Notes under the pieces: generated by a model
Told to the model about the DNA's origin: nothing
What the model saw: the letters and a program-made list of their open reading frames with translations, nothing else
The model's database searches: none
Program-made: the position numbers and the translations under genes
Part shown: positions 8,883-18,650 of the stretch, in pieces
How the letters are laid out: every line of letters begins with the position of its first letter
Position numbering within the stretch: position 1 is the first letter of the stretch
Source of the DNA: Streptomyces violens
Lineage (GTDB): Bacteria > Actinomycetota > Actinomycetes > Streptomycetales > Streptomycetaceae
DNA length: 64,000 nucleotides
Assembly: GCF_000717745.1 (NCBI RefSeq)
Contig: NZ_JOBH01000007.1
Location: forward strand, 1-64,000
Direction of reading: 5' to 3'

Positions 8883-9848
8883 TCAGGCGGCCGTGGCGCA
8901 CCCTCCCGGGCGCCGGCCGCGCGCCTCCAGGTACAGGCTCATGGCCAGGAGCGCGGCGCCCGTGGCGAGCAGGCCCCAGGGAAGGTAGCTCGTGAGGAGC
9001 AGGACGAGGGTGCGCTGGGAGGAGACCAGCGCGACGGTGGCGTCCAGGTAGTCGGCGCGCATCTTCACGTGCCCGGCGAACGCGGTGACCTTGCCGCCGC
9101 CGGGCAGCAGGTCGCCGCCGCGCAGTTCCTCCTTGTGGATCTCCTCGCCGTTGACGGGCGCGCCGGTGACCGGCTCCACCCAGAACATCCGCTTGGTGGT
9201 GTACCAGCGCGTGGTGCCCATCTTCTCGACGGCTTCCGGGGTGATGCCCTTGACCGGCATCTTCTTGGGGAGCGGGACCTTGGTCCAGGGGATGGTCTGT
9301 TCGAAGTAGTAGACGTCGAGGCCGTGGAAGCGGCGGGTGCCCTTGTAGTGGATGGGCGCCGAGGTGCGGGTCTGGGCGTCGAAGTAGCTGTAGTCGCGCT
9401 TCTCGGTGAGGAAGGGCCACTTGTACTCGATGCCGTCGCGGCGCACCGGATCACCGTCGACCGACTCGCCCTTCGCGTGCACCGGTTCCTGGGTGTGCGC
9501 GTCGAAGATGTAGCGCTCGGGGATCTCGGAGACCATCTTGCCGTCGGGACCGGCCACGTAGGACAGCGCGTCCCAGACGACAACGTCGCGGTCTGCCGTG
9601 CGTTCGACCTTTTCGGAGGCTTCGACGTTGCCCTTCAGCGTCTGCACGATGCTGATCTTCGGGACCTTCTCGGCCTTCATGGTGCCGTAGTCGATGAGGG
9701 TGGCGGGCTTGGCCTCCAGGACCATCTCCTGGTACTGGCTCGGTGGGATCTTGGCGAGCCGGGGGAAGGCGTACCACCGCATCAGCGGGGCCAGGGCGGT
9801 GCAGAAGACGGCGAGGGCGAGCAGAACGAGGCTGGCCTTACGGCGCAT
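8883..9848 (-). CDS. DUF3068 family membrane-anchored protein
   Basis: A 321-residue protein with an N-terminal membrane anchor (RKASLVLLALAVFCTALAP), a long extracytoplasmic domain and a C-terminal membrane segment (LVLLLTSYLPWGLLATGAAL), matching the actinobacterial DUF3068 family (also called PorA-family in databases). Repeated polar motifs such as DGIEYKWPFLTEKRDY and YYFEQTIPWTKVPLPKKMP fit the family. Function is unknown. It probably faces outward at the cell envelope. It lies 13 bp behind the small SPW_0924-like gene on the same strand and is probably cotranscribed with it. Confidence 0.85.
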   Translation of the reverse strand: MRRKASLVLLALAVFCTALAPLMRWYAFPRLAKIPPSQYQEMVLEAKPATLIDYGTMKAEKVPKISIVQTLKGNVEASEKVERTADRDVVVWDALSYVAGPDGKMVSEIPERYIFDAHTQEPVHAKGESVDGDPVRRDGIEYKWPFLTEKRDYSYFDAQTRTSAPIHYKGTRRFHGLDVYYFEQTIPWTKVPLPKKMPVKGITPEAVEKMGTTRWYTTKRMFWVEPVTGAPVNGEEIHKEELRGGDLLPGGGKVTAFAGHVKMRADYLDATVALVSSQRTLVLLLTSYLPWGLLATGAALLAMSLYLEARGRRPGGCATAA

Positions 9849-9861
9849 GACGGCGGCCCCC

Positions 9862-9996
9862 TCAGGGGTGCTCGGGGACGGTGGTCCGCAGCGGCTCGGG
9901 GGATGTCCGCCCTTCGGGGGCGCCGATGGCCGTCATGGTGAAGACCAGGGCGAGGGCAGCGGCCAGCCCGATCGCGGCTGCTGTGAGGGCACGCAT
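9862..9996 (-). CDS. Small SPW_0924-like membrane peptide
   Basis: A 44-residue gene too short for default gene calling. It encodes one hydrophobic segment (MRALTAAAIGLAAALALVF) followed by a short polar tail ending TTVPEHP. In composition and in the GAPxGxTSPxPLxTTVPxHP tail it matches the small SPW_0924 family I know from Streptomyces genomes. The start at 9996 has GGAGG-like purines upstream (AACGGAGGCCCAGC on the minus strand). It reads into the DUF3068 gene 13 bp later. A small envelope protein is likely; its function is unknown. Confidence 0.75.
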   Translation of the reverse strand: MRALTAAAIGLAAALALVFTMTAIGAPEGRTSPEPLRTTVPEHP

Positions 9997-10170
9997 GCTG
10001 GGCCTCCGTTCGACTGCGGGGCTCCCCACGGCACCTGACGTGGCGTCAGATGGTCAGGGCTGGGGCACCGTAGCAACGGACGGCGGAGATGAGAACACAC
10101 GGAACGGCACCGCATACGGAAGGGGCGCGACACCTGAGCGCCGCGCCCCTCCCCTCATGCCGTGCGGGCG

Positions 10171-11991
10171 TCAGCCGACCTTGAGGTCCACCAGGAGCAC
10201 CGCTCCGCCGGCCGTGGTGAGCCGGAGCTTGTATGTGCCGGAGTGGTTGTCGGTGAAGATCTCCGGCAGCTTCAGCAGGCCGTCGGCGTCGGTCTTCAGG
10301 CCGGTGAGCGTGCGTATCGGCGCGCCCTCGGCGTCCTTGAAGTACGGGCCTTCGGTGTTCTGCTCGGCCTTGGTCGGGTCCGCGGCGTCCCCGGCGATCA
10401 TCGTGGCGGTGACGGCCACACCGGCGGCGGCCTTGCCCTGGTAGGTCGCCTTCACCTCGATGGCATCGGTGTAGGAGGCGCCCTCCGCGGCCTGCATCTT
10501 CTGGTCGGAGGTGCGGGCCAGGGCGTCGGCCTGCGGGGCCTTGACGGTTGCGCTGAAGTCGGTGGCCGGCACGGCACGGCCCACTGCCGTCGCGCGGATG
10601 GTGTACGTCCCGGCCTTCTCCCCCGCGACCAGGGCCGGGGCTGTGGCGACGCCGTCCTTGTCCGTGGCCACGGTGACCTTGGCGGCGCCGCCCTCGAAGC
10701 GGGTGTCGCCGTCGCCGCGTATCTCGTACTGGACCTTCACGCCGGAGACCGTGCGGTCCTCGGTGTTCTTCGCGCGCACCTGGAGCCGGTCGGCGAACGT
10801 CTCGCCGGCGGTGGCGCTCACGTCCTTGTCGCCCACGCGCTCCAGGGAGGCGAGGGGCGCGGGCTGGGAGGGCGGGGGCGTCGGCGTGGGCGACTCGTTG
10901 GTGCCGCCCGGGGTCGTACCGGGCGATGAGCCGTCCTCGGAGCCCGAGCCGCCTCCGGAACCCGGGCCGTCGCCGGGCGCGGGGCTCGGCTCGGGCTTCG
11001 TCCCGCCGTCGGTGCCGCCGGGCTCCGTCCCGCCGCCGTCCTTCCCCGGGGTGCCGTCGGCGTCCTTTCCGCCCTCGGTTTGCTTCCCGGAGCCGTCCTG
11101 ATCCTTGCCGCCCTTCGACGCACCCCCGGAGCCGGCCTTGTGCGAGCCGCTGCCTCCGGTCCCGGCGCCGGAACCGCCGGTGCGCGGTCCGGTCGGCAGG
11201 ATGCCGGTGCCGTCGGGCACTTCGTGCGTGCCCTTGCGGTAGTACTCGTACCAGGACAGCACCGTGCGCAGGTATTCCTCGGAGTGGTTGTAGCCGAGGA
11301 TCGCGCGGTTCATGTCCGCCTGGACCGACAGGTCGCGGTCGGCCGCGCACAGGTAGCGGCCGGCCGACAGGGCCGCGTCGTAGATGTTGTTGGGGTCGCT
11401 CGCGCCGTCGCCGTTGGCGTCCGTGCCCCACCTCGCCCAGGTGGAGGGGATGAACTGCATGGGGCCGACCGCGCGGTCGTGGGTGGTGTCGTTGTCGAAG
11501 CGGCCGCGGTCGGTGTCGGTGATCCGGGCGAAGCCGTTGCCGTTGAGCTGGGGGCCGAGGATGGGCTGGAGCGTTGTGCCGTTCTCGTCCACGGCGCCGC
11601 CGCGGGCCTGTCCGGACTCGACTTTGCCGATCGCGGCGAGCAGCTCCCAGGGGAGGTTGCAGCCGGGCTGGGAGCGGGCGAGGGCTGCCTCGGCCTCCTT
11701 GTACGCGGCGAGCACGGTCGCCGGTATGCCGGCCTCGGCGGGGCCGATGGCTATGGGGCCGTCCCCGCCCTGCCCCTTGCCGGGCGGCTGCGGGCTGACG
11801 AGCGGGGGCAGGTCGGTGTAGTACGAGGAGTCGCCGTCGATGGGGGTGTCGCCCCGAGGGGCTTCGCGGGAACTCCCGGCGGCGTCCGCGGCGTCGGGCG
11901 CCTGGGAGGCGGTCAGTGCGGCGAGGGCCAGCGCCACCACCACACTGGAGGCCGCTCCTTTGCGGAGCCGTCGGCCGAACTTGGCTGCCAT
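10171..11991 (-). CDS. Secreted lytic transglycosylase with two Ig-like domains
   Basis: A 606-residue secreted peptidoglycan-cleaving enzyme. The signal peptide (RRLRKGAASSVVVALALAAL) is followed by an SLT_2/MltB-type lysozyme-like domain (about residues 75-230), with catalytic Glu in LLAAIGKVESGQARGG and the family block AVGPMQFIPSTWARWGTDAN. A ~130-residue glycine/proline/serine/lysine-rich linker follows. Two Big_1/invasin-like Ig domains end the protein (SLERVGDKDVSATAGETF... and ...RTSDQKMQAAEGASYTDAI...), each about 95 residues and tandemly similar. The ATG at 11991 has a GGAG site and removes a 27-residue non-secretory extension. Confidence 0.9.
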   Translation of the reverse strand: MAAKFGRRLRKGAASSVVVALALAALTASQAPDAADAAGSSREAPRGDTPIDGDSSYYTDLPPLVSPQPPGKGQGGDGPIAIGPAEAGIPATVLAAYKEAEAALARSQPGCNLPWELLAAIGKVESGQARGGAVDENGTTLQPILGPQLNGNGFARITDTDRGRFDNDTTHDRAVGPMQFIPSTWARWGTDANGDGASDPNNIYDAALSAGRYLCAADRDLSVQADMNRAILGYNHSEEYLRTVLSWYEYYRKGTHEVPDGTGILPTGPRTGGSGAGTGGSGSHKAGSGGASKGGKDQDGSGKQTEGGKDADGTPGKDGGGTEPGGTDGGTKPEPSPAPGDGPGSGGGSGSEDGSSPGTTPGGTNESPTPTPPPSQPAPLASLERVGDKDVSATAGETFADRLQVRAKNTEDRTVSGVKVQYEIRGDGDTRFEGGAAKVTVATDKDGVATAPALVAGEKAGTYTIRATAVGRAVPATDFSATVKAPQADALARTSDQKMQAAEGASYTDAIEVKATYQGKAAAGVAVTATMIAGDAADPTKAEQNTEGPYFKDAEGAPIRTLTGLKTDADGLLKLPEIFTDNHSGTYKLRLTTAGGAVLLVDLKVG

Positions 11992-12198
11992 GTCTCCTAC
12001 TCCCCCCTCCGTGTTGACCCACCGCGCCGGCTGCACGGCGTCGCGCTCTCGGCGCTGCAACGCACCGGACACTACGACAACTCCCCGCGCGCAGCTACCG
12101 TTCCAGGCTCGCCATCACTGTCTGCTCACATCCGGCATACTGCCTCGAATCGATCACTCGATCATCTGCAACGGTCGGGTCCGGTCAGGAGAGGGATC

Positions 12199-13059
12199 AT
12201 GCCGTTCACACTGAGTCATGCCGCAGCGGTGCTGCCTGCCGTACGCCGCAACGGTACGGCGCGCGGGCCGCTGTTGGTGTCCGCGCTCGTCGCCGGCTCC
12301 TTCGCGCCGGATCTGACGTACTACGCGGACACGGTCGTGCCGGGTGCGATGACCTACGGAGAATTCACGCACGCGCCGGCCGGTGTTCTCACCGTGGACA
12401 CGCTGTGCGCGGCGCTCCTGGTCGGGTGCTGGCTGCTGCTGCGCGATCCGCTGCTCGCGCTGCTGCCGGCGGCGTGGCGGGGCAGGGTGGGTGCGCTGGT
12501 CACCGGCCCAGGGCAGCGACGGGGGCTGGCCCGGGGACAGTTCGCGCTGCGCTTCTGGTACTCCGCGGTGCTCGGCGCGCTCACGCACGTCGTGTGGGAC
12601 GCTTTCACCCACCCCGGGCGCTGGGGTGTCCGGCTGCTGCCCGTACTGCAGGAGCCGGTCGCCGGGTGGCCGGTGTACGCGTACGTGCAGTACGGCACCT
12701 CGGCGGTGGCGCTCGTGGCCCTCGGGTGGTTCGTATGCTCCGCGCTCCATCGGGCGCCGACCGGCGCTGTCCCCGAGGGGCTGCCCGTGCTCGGCAATCG
12801 GGGGCGGCTGCTGTGCTGCGCGCTGCTGACGCCGTGCGTACTGCTGGGGGCCGGACACCGGGTGCTGCGCGCGCATGCGGTGTACGGCGGGGCGGCGACG
12901 TGGTTCGACTATGTGCCGACGGCGCTCTTCGGTGCGGGCGCCGGGCTGGGCGTGGCGCTACCGGTGTGGGCGGCGGCGGTCCGCCTGCACGACCGCCGGC
13001 GCCGCCGTAAGCAGGGCGCTGCCGCCCGGGCGGCAGCGGCAGCGGCCGGGGGCCGATGA
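12199..13059 (+). CDS. DUF4184 family integral membrane protein
   Basis: A 286-residue membrane protein starting MPFTLSHAAAVLP, the hallmark of the DUF4184 family. The HAA at the N-terminus, DLTYYAD near residue 45 and the THVVWDAFTH block near residue 130 place conserved histidines and acidic residues near membrane helices, resembling YdjM-type membrane metal-dependent hydrolases. About six transmembrane segments are visible. Substrate unknown. The ATG is preceded by AGGAGAGG. Its stop codon lies inside the stem of the shared terminator with polA. Confidence 0.85.
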   Translation: MPFTLSHAAAVLPAVRRNGTARGPLLVSALVAGSFAPDLTYYADTVVPGAMTYGEFTHAPAGVLTVDTLCAALLVGCWLLLRDPLLALLPAAWRGRVGALVTGPGQRRGLARGQFALRFWYSAVLGALTHVVWDAFTHPGRWGVRLLPVLQEPVAGWPVYAYVQYGTSAVALVALGWFVCSALHRAPTGAVPEGLPVLGNRGRLLCCALLTPCVLLGAGHRVLRAHAVYGGAATWFDYVPTALFGAGAGLGVALPVWAAAVRLHDRRRRRKQGAAARAAAAAAGGR

Positions 13060-13090
13060 GGGCGGCTGCGCCCCTCATCGGCCCCCGGCC
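13044..13090. terminator. Bidirectional terminator, DUF4184 gene / polA
   Basis: A perfect 19-bp stem (13044-13062 with 13072-13090) closes a nine-base loop between two convergent genes. The DUF4184 stop codon lies within the left arm, and polA ends 14 bp beyond the right arm. Symmetry lets it serve both strands. Confidence 0.88.
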
Positions 13091-13103
13091 GCCTCTGCAC
13101 GGG

Positions 13104-15842
13104 TCAGTGCGCGGCGGACTCCCAGTCCCCGCCCGAACCGACGGAGACGTCCAGCGGGGCGCGCAGCTCGACGGCACCGGCCATCTCGCGCCGCACCAGC
13201 TCCTCGACCTGCTTCTGCTCGCCTGGCGCCACCTCGACCACGATTTCGTCGTGGACCTGGAGCAGCATCCGGGAGGTGAGCCCGGCGGCGGTCAGCGCCT
13301 CGTCGACCCGCAGCATCGCGATCTTGACGATGTCCGCCGCGGTGCCCTGGATCGGGGCGTTCAGCGCCATCCGCTCGGCCATCTCGCGGCGCTGGCGGTT
13401 GTCGCTGTTGAGGTCCGGCAGATAGCGGCGGCGGCCGAGCATGGTCTCGGTGTAGCCCGTGGCGCGGGCACGGTCGACGACGTCCTCCAGGTAGTCCCGC
13501 ACACCGCCGAAGCGCTCGAAGAAGTTGTCCATGAGCTTGCGGGCCTCGTCCGGGGAGATGCCCAGCTGCTGGGACAGGCCGAACGCGGAAAGGCCGTACG
13601 CGAGTCCGTACGACATCGCCTTGATCTTGCGGCGCATCTCGGGGTCGACCTCGGTCTTGGGCACCGAGAAGACGTGCGAGGCCACCGTGGTGTGCAGGTC
13701 CTCACCGGAGGTGAACGCCTGGATCAGGCCCTCGTCCTCGGAGAGGTGCGCCATCACGCGCAGCTCGATCTGGCTGTAGTCCGCGGTCAGCAGCGTCTGA
13801 TAGCCCTCGCCGACCACGAAGCCGCGGCGGATGGCGCGGCCCTCGTCCGTACGGACGGGGATGTTCTGCAGGTTGGGCTCGGTGGAGGAGAGCCGGCCGG
13901 TCGCGGCCACCGTCTGGTTGAAGGTGGTGTGGATGCGGCCGTCCGCGGCGATGGTCTTGATCAGGCCCTCGACCGTCGTGCGCAGCTTGGCCTGCTCACG
14001 GTGGCGCAGCATGATCACGGGCAGTTCGTTGTCGGTCTGCGCCGCGAGCCAGGCGAGAGCGTCCGCGTCCGTGGTGAAGCCGGTCTTGGTCTTCTTGGTC
14101 TTGGGCAGGCCCAGCTCGTTGAAGAGGACTTCCTGGAGCTGCTTGGGCGAGCCGAGGTTGAACTCGTGTCCCGCGGCGGCGTGCGCCTCGGTGACGGCCT
14201 GCTGGACGGCGGCCGCGAACTGCTGCTCGATGCGCTCCAGCCAGCCGCGGTCGGCGGCGATGCCGGAGCGCTCCATACGGGCCAGCAGCACGCTGGTGGG
14301 CAGCTCGATGTCACGCAGCAGGTCGGCGGCGCCGACCTCCTCCAGACGCGTCTCGAAGGCGGCCCCGAGGTCGAGGACCGTGCGGGCCTTGGCCATCAGG
14401 GCCTCGGCCTCGGCCTGCTCGTCGGCACCGAAGGCCAGCTGGCCGTCGCCGGCCGCCGCGGGGGCCAGGTCCCGGCCGAGGTACTCCACGGAGAGCGCGT
14501 CCAGCGCGAAGGAGCGCCGGCCGGGCTTGACCAGGTATGCGGCGAGGGCGGTGTCCATCGTGACGCCGTCGATCTCCCAGCCGTGCTCGGGGAAGATCCG
14601 CATCAGGCCCTTGGCGTTGTGCATCACCTTCGGGCGCTCGGGGTCCGCGATCCAGGCGGCGAACGCCCGGTCGTCGGCCTCGTCCAGCTGCGTCGGGTCG
14701 AACCAGACGGCGGGTCCGGCTGCGGTGGCCAGGGCGACCTCGGCGACCGAGCCGCTGCCCAGCTTCCAGGAGTCGACCGTGGCGACACCGAGCAGCTCGC
14801 TGCCGTGCTCGGCGAGCCAGGGGGCGAGCTCGCCGGCGCCCGCGACGAGGCCGTCGATCTCGACGCCGGGCACGGGCTCGGTGGTGTCCGCGGCGTCCTC
14901 GGCTCCGGGGTCGACGGCCAGCAGGCGGTCGCGCAGGCCCTGGTTACGGATCTCCAGCGCCTCCAGGAAGACCGTGAGGGCCTGCCGGTCGTACCCCTCG
15001 CGCACCAGCTCTGCGGGGCCGCAGGGCAGCTCGACGTCGCGGACCATCTCGGTCAGCCGGCGGTTGAGCTTCACGGCCTCCAGGTGGTCGCGGAAATTCT
15101 GCCCGGCCTTGCCCTTGACCTCCTCGGCCCGCTCGCACAGCTCCTGGAACGAACCGAACTGGTTGATCCACTTCACGGCGGTCTTCTCACCGACGCCGGG
15201 GATGCCGGGGAGGTTGTCCGACGGGTCGCCGCGCAGGGCGGCGAAGTCCGGGTACTGGGCCGGCGTGAGGCCGTACTTCTCGAACACCTTCTCCGGGGTG
15301 AAGCGGGTCAGCTCCGAGACGCCCTTGGTGGGGTAGAGCACCGTGACGTCGTCAGAGACCAGCTGGAAGGAGTCCCGGTCGCCGGTGACGATGGACACCT
15401 GGAAGCCCTGCTCGGTGGCCTGCGTGGCGAGCGTGGCGATGATGTCGTCCGCCTCGAAGCCGTCCGTGGCGAACCGCTTCACGTGCATGGCGTCCAGCAG
15501 CTCGCCGATCAGCTCCACCTGCCCCTTGAACTCGTCCGGGGTCTTGGAGCGATTGGCCTTGTAGTCGGGGAACTCCTCCGAGCGCCAGGTCTTGCGCGAG
15601 ACGTCGAAGGCCACCGCGAAGTGGGTGGGCGCCTCGTCGCGCAGGGTGTTCGCCAGCATCGAGGCGAAGCCGTACACGGCATTCGTCGGTTGCCCCGTGG
15701 CGGTGGTGAAATTCTCCGCGGGCAGGGCGAAGAACGCCCGGTACGCCATGGAGTGCCCGTCCATCAGGAGCAGCCGGGGACGCCCTCCCTCCGCCGTCTC
15801 GCTGCCGGTCGTTTCGCTCTTCTTCGCTGCCTTTGCTGCCAC
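13104..15842 (-). CDS. polA: DNA polymerase I
   Basis: A 912-residue DNA polymerase I acting in repair and Okazaki fragment processing. The N-terminal 5'-nuclease domain starts at LLLMDGHSMAYRAFFALP and includes VTGDRDSFQLVSD and GDPSDNLPGIPGVGEKTA (helix-hairpin-helix). The middle 3'-5' exonuclease-like domain lacks the catalytic DxE pair, as in other actinobacterial enzymes. The polymerase domain has motif A (TADYSQIELRVMAHLS), motif B (RRKIKAMSYGLAYGLS) and motif C (LQVHDEIVVE). I chose the GTG at 15842, preceded by a G-rich site; the long upstream extension in the same frame has no similarity. Confidence 0.97.
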   Translation of the reverse strand: MAAKAAKKSETTGSETAEGGRPRLLLMDGHSMAYRAFFALPAENFTTATGQPTNAVYGFASMLANTLRDEAPTHFAVAFDVSRKTWRSEEFPDYKANRSKTPDEFKGQVELIGELLDAMHVKRFATDGFEADDIIATLATQATEQGFQVSIVTGDRDSFQLVSDDVTVLYPTKGVSELTRFTPEKVFEKYGLTPAQYPDFAALRGDPSDNLPGIPGVGEKTAVKWINQFGSFQELCERAEEVKGKAGQNFRDHLEAVKLNRRLTEMVRDVELPCGPAELVREGYDRQALTVFLEALEIRNQGLRDRLLAVDPGAEDAADTTEPVPGVEIDGLVAGAGELAPWLAEHGSELLGVATVDSWKLGSGSVAEVALATAAGPAVWFDPTQLDEADDRAFAAWIADPERPKVMHNAKGLMRIFPEHGWEIDGVTMDTALAAYLVKPGRRSFALDALSVEYLGRDLAPAAAGDGQLAFGADEQAEAEALMAKARTVLDLGAAFETRLEEVGAADLLRDIELPTSVLLARMERSGIAADRGWLERIEQQFAAAVQQAVTEAHAAAGHEFNLGSPKQLQEVLFNELGLPKTKKTKTGFTTDADALAWLAAQTDNELPVIMLRHREQAKLRTTVEGLIKTIAADGRIHTTFNQTVAATGRLSSTEPNLQNIPVRTDEGRAIRRGFVVGEGYQTLLTADYSQIELRVMAHLSEDEGLIQAFTSGEDLHTTVASHVFSVPKTEVDPEMRRKIKAMSYGLAYGLSAFGLSQQLGISPDEARKLMDNFFERFGGVRDYLEDVVDRARATGYTETMLGRRRYLPDLNSDNRQRREMAERMALNAPIQGTAADIVKIAMLRVDEALTAAGLTSRMLLQVHDEIVVEVAPGEQKQVEELVRREMAGAVELRAPLDVSVGSGGDWESAAH

Positions 15843-16113
15843 GCCCCCGATCCTGCCACGCCCCACTGACAATCCCTGCCGCGACGGCCGCCCCGGCCGT
15901 TCCCGGAGGGTGCCTGTGGACAACGTCGTCACCCTCATCATTACGTCCTGTGGACGACCGGCCGACGGTCGGTGGCGCGTGGCAGGATCGATCACAGGCG
16001 GAAGGACCGTACGGAGACTTGTTCCATACATGATCCGGATGCCTGAATGGTGATTTACAGAACGGCTGCTCGCGCGGGGCAGCTCAGCATCATCGGCACC
16101 CAGGGAGACCGCC

Positions 16114-18396
16114 ATGGCAGGCAAAGCACCCGAGTCGGACCCGGTACAGGACGCACCCGAGGTCAGCGGCCCGAAGCACTCGGCCGTCGGCCTGCCCGCC
16201 ATCACCCACGCGCTGCGCATCTCCCGACAGCAGATGGGCGTGAAGCGCACGGCCCTGACGCTGCTGCGCGTGAACCAGAAGGAAGGCTTCGACTGCCCCG
16301 GCTGCGCCTGGCCCGACCCCGACCACCGGCACGCGGCGGAGTTCTGCGAGAACGGCGCCAAGGCCGTCGCCGAGGAAGCCACCCTGCGCCGCGTCACGCC
16401 CGACTTCTTCGCCGCCCACTCCGTCGCCGACCTCGCGGGCCGCAGCGGCTACTGGCTCGGCCAGCAGGGCCGCCTCACCCAGCCCATGTACCTCGCCGAG
16501 GGCGCCACTCATTACGCCCCCGTGCCCTGGGAGCGCGCCTTCGACATCATCGCCGAGGAGCTGACCGGCCTCTCCTCCCCCGACGAGGCCGTCTTCTACA
16601 CCTCCGGGCGCACGAGCAATGAGGCTGCGTTCCTGTACCAGCTCTTCGCCCGCGAGTACGGCACGAACAACCTCCCCGACTGCTCGAACATGTGCCACGA
16701 GTCCTCCGGCTCGGCCCTCACCGAGACCATCGGCATCGGCAAGGGCAGCGTCTCCCTGGAGGACCTCCACAAGGCCGACCTGATCATCGTCGCCGGTCAG
16801 AACCCGGGCACAAACCACCCCCGCCAGCTCAGCGCCCTGGAGAAGGCCAAGGCCAACGGCGCGAAGATCATCTCGGTCAATCCGCTGCCCGAGGCCGGCC
16901 TGGAGCGCTTCAAGAACCCGCAGACCCCGCGCGGCCTGGCCGGCGGCGGCACCTCCCTCACCGACCTCTTCCTGCAGATCCGGCTCGGCGGCGACCAGGC
17001 CCTCTTCCGGGCGCTCAACCACCTCCTCCTGCAGACCGAGGGCGCGCTCGACGAGGACTTCATCCGGGAGCACACGCACGGCTTCGAGGAGTTCGCCGCC
17101 GCCGCGGGCGACGGACTGGACTGGGACGAGACCCTGCGGGCCACGGGCCTGACCCGCGCCGAGATCGACGAAGCGCTGCGCATGGTCCTCGCCTCGAAGC
17201 GCACGATCGTCTGCTGGGCCATGGGCCTCACCCAGCACAAGCACTCCGTCCCCACCATCCGGGAAGTCGTCAACTTCCTGCTGCTGCGCGGCAACATCGG
17301 CCGCCCCGGCGCCGGCGTCTGCCCCGTACGCGGCCACAGCAACGTCCAGGGCGACCGCACGATGGGCATCTTCGAACGCCCCGCACCCGCCTTCCTCGAC
17401 GCCCTGGAGAAGGAGTTCGGCTTCGCGCCGCCCCGCGAGCACGGTTACGACGTCGTACGCGCCATCCGGGCGCTGCGCGACGGACAGGCCAAGGTCTTCT
17501 TCGCCATGGGCGGCAACTTCGTCTCCGCCACCCCCGATACCGAGGTCACCGAGGCCGCCGTGCGTCGGGCGAACCTCACCGTCCACGTCTCGACCAAGCT
17601 CAACCGCTCGCACGCCGTCACCGGCGCCCGCGCGCTGATCCTGCCCACCCTCGGCCGCACCGAGAAGGACCTCCAGAGCAGCGGCGAGCAGTTCGTCACC
17701 GTCGAGGACTCCATGGGCATGGTGCACGCCTCCCGCGGCCGCCTGGAGCCCGCGAGCCCGCACCTGCTGTCCGAGCCGGCCATCGTCTGCCGCCTCGCCC
17801 GCCGGGTCCTCGGCAAGGACAGCCGCATACCGTGGGAGGAGTTCGAGAAGGACTACGCCACGATCCGCGACCGCATCGCACGCGTCGTCCCCGGCTTCGA
17901 GGACTTCAACGCCCGCGTCGCGAGCCCGGACGGCTTCGCCCTGCCGCACGCCCCGCGCGATGACCGCAGCTTCCCCACCGCCACCGGCAAGGCCAACTTC
18001 ACCGCAGCCCCGGTGGAGTTCCCCGCCGTCCCCGAAGGCCGGCTGCTCCTGCAGACGCTGCGCTCGCACGACCAGTACAACACCACGATCTACGGCCTGG
18101 ACGATCGCTACCGCGGCATCAAGAACGGCCGCCGCGTGGTCCTGGTCCACCCCGAGGACGCCCGCGCCCTCGGCCTCGCCGACGGCGCCTACACCGACCT
18201 CGTCAGCGAGTGGACCGACGGCAGCGAGCGCCGCGCGCCCGGCTTCCGGGTCGTCCACTACCCGACGGCGCGCGGCTGCGCCGCCGCGTACTACCCGGAG
18301 ACCAATGTCCTGATCCCCCTCGACCACACGGCCGACACCAGCAACACCCCCGCCTCGAAGTCCGTGGTCATCAGGCTGGAGCCGACGGGGCTCTGA
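16114..18396 (+). CDS. FdhF/YdeP-type molybdopterin oxidoreductase
   Basis: A 760-residue cytosolic member of the formate-dehydrogenase-like YdeP family that binds bis-MGD molybdenum cofactor. It starts with the YdeP-specific EGFDCPGCAWPDPDH block (two Cys near residue 65, a third near 85), so the usual four-Cys [4Fe-4S] site of FdhF is not complete. Molybdopterin motifs include FYTSGRTSNEAAFLYQ, the SNMCHESSG segment (a possible Mo-ligand Cys), GQNPGTNHPRQ and the C-terminal NTTIYGLDDRYRGI. The physiological substrate is unknown; E. coli YdeP is linked to acid resistance. The ATG has GGGAGA seven bases upstream. Confidence 0.9.
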   Translation: MAGKAPESDPVQDAPEVSGPKHSAVGLPAITHALRISRQQMGVKRTALTLLRVNQKEGFDCPGCAWPDPDHRHAAEFCENGAKAVAEEATLRRVTPDFFAAHSVADLAGRSGYWLGQQGRLTQPMYLAEGATHYAPVPWERAFDIIAEELTGLSSPDEAVFYTSGRTSNEAAFLYQLFAREYGTNNLPDCSNMCHESSGSALTETIGIGKGSVSLEDLHKADLIIVAGQNPGTNHPRQLSALEKAKANGAKIISVNPLPEAGLERFKNPQTPRGLAGGGTSLTDLFLQIRLGGDQALFRALNHLLLQTEGALDEDFIREHTHGFEEFAAAAGDGLDWDETLRATGLTRAEIDEALRMVLASKRTIVCWAMGLTQHKHSVPTIREVVNFLLLRGNIGRPGAGVCPVRGHSNVQGDRTMGIFERPAPAFLDALEKEFGFAPPREHGYDVVRAIRALRDGQAKVFFAMGGNFVSATPDTEVTEAAVRRANLTVHVSTKLNRSHAVTGARALILPTLGRTEKDLQSSGEQFVTVEDSMGMVHASRGRLEPASPHLLSEPAIVCRLARRVLGKDSRIPWEEFEKDYATIRDRIARVVPGFEDFNARVASPDGFALPHAPRDDRSFPTATGKANFTAAPVEFPAVPEGRLLLQTLRSHDQYNTTIYGLDDRYRGIKNGRRVVLVHPEDARALGLADGAYTDLVSEWTDGSERRAPGFRVVHYPTARGCAAAYYPETNVLIPLDHTADTSNTPASKSVVIRLEPTGL

Positions 18397-18406
18397 TACT
18401 CGCCCC

Positions 18407-18432
18407 GGGCGGGGCCGGGCCCGGCCCCGCCC
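18407..18432 (+). terminator. Terminator of the FdhF/YdeP gene
   Basis: A 26-bp perfect GC-only palindrome begins 11 bp after the stop codon. It can fold into a very stable hairpin. No U-tract follows. Confidence 0.65.
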
Positions 18433-18498
18433 GGCCTCGCCGGACCTCCCCGCGGCGGCCCGAGCCAGTGATGAGCCGCACAGCCCTCGCGCCCCCGA

Positions 18499-18516
18499 AC
18501 TGAGCGCGCGCTCAGT
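18499..18516. promoter_or_regulatory. 18-bp perfect palindrome, possible TetR-type operator
   Basis: ACTGAGCGC followed by its exact reverse complement lies 135 bp upstream of the thioesterase start. Size and symmetry fit a TetR/AcrR-family operator. No TetR gene is in the window, so the cognate regulator would be elsewhere. It is not followed by a U-run and lies too far from the previous gene to be its terminator. Confidence 0.45.
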
Positions 18517-18650
18517 AGCCTGAGGGCGGCACGACGCCCTGCCCCGTCCGGCCCACGGCCCGGGCCGGCCCCGTACGCGTACGGCCACACCATCCGGACA
18601 CCGACGAACAGCGACCCGACGAGCAGCGCAAGCGAACGGAGCCGTACGCC

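Noticed and set aside
13056..15869. Very long plus-strand frame opposite polA
   Set aside because: No domain or start signal. It mirrors polA codons and is not a gene.
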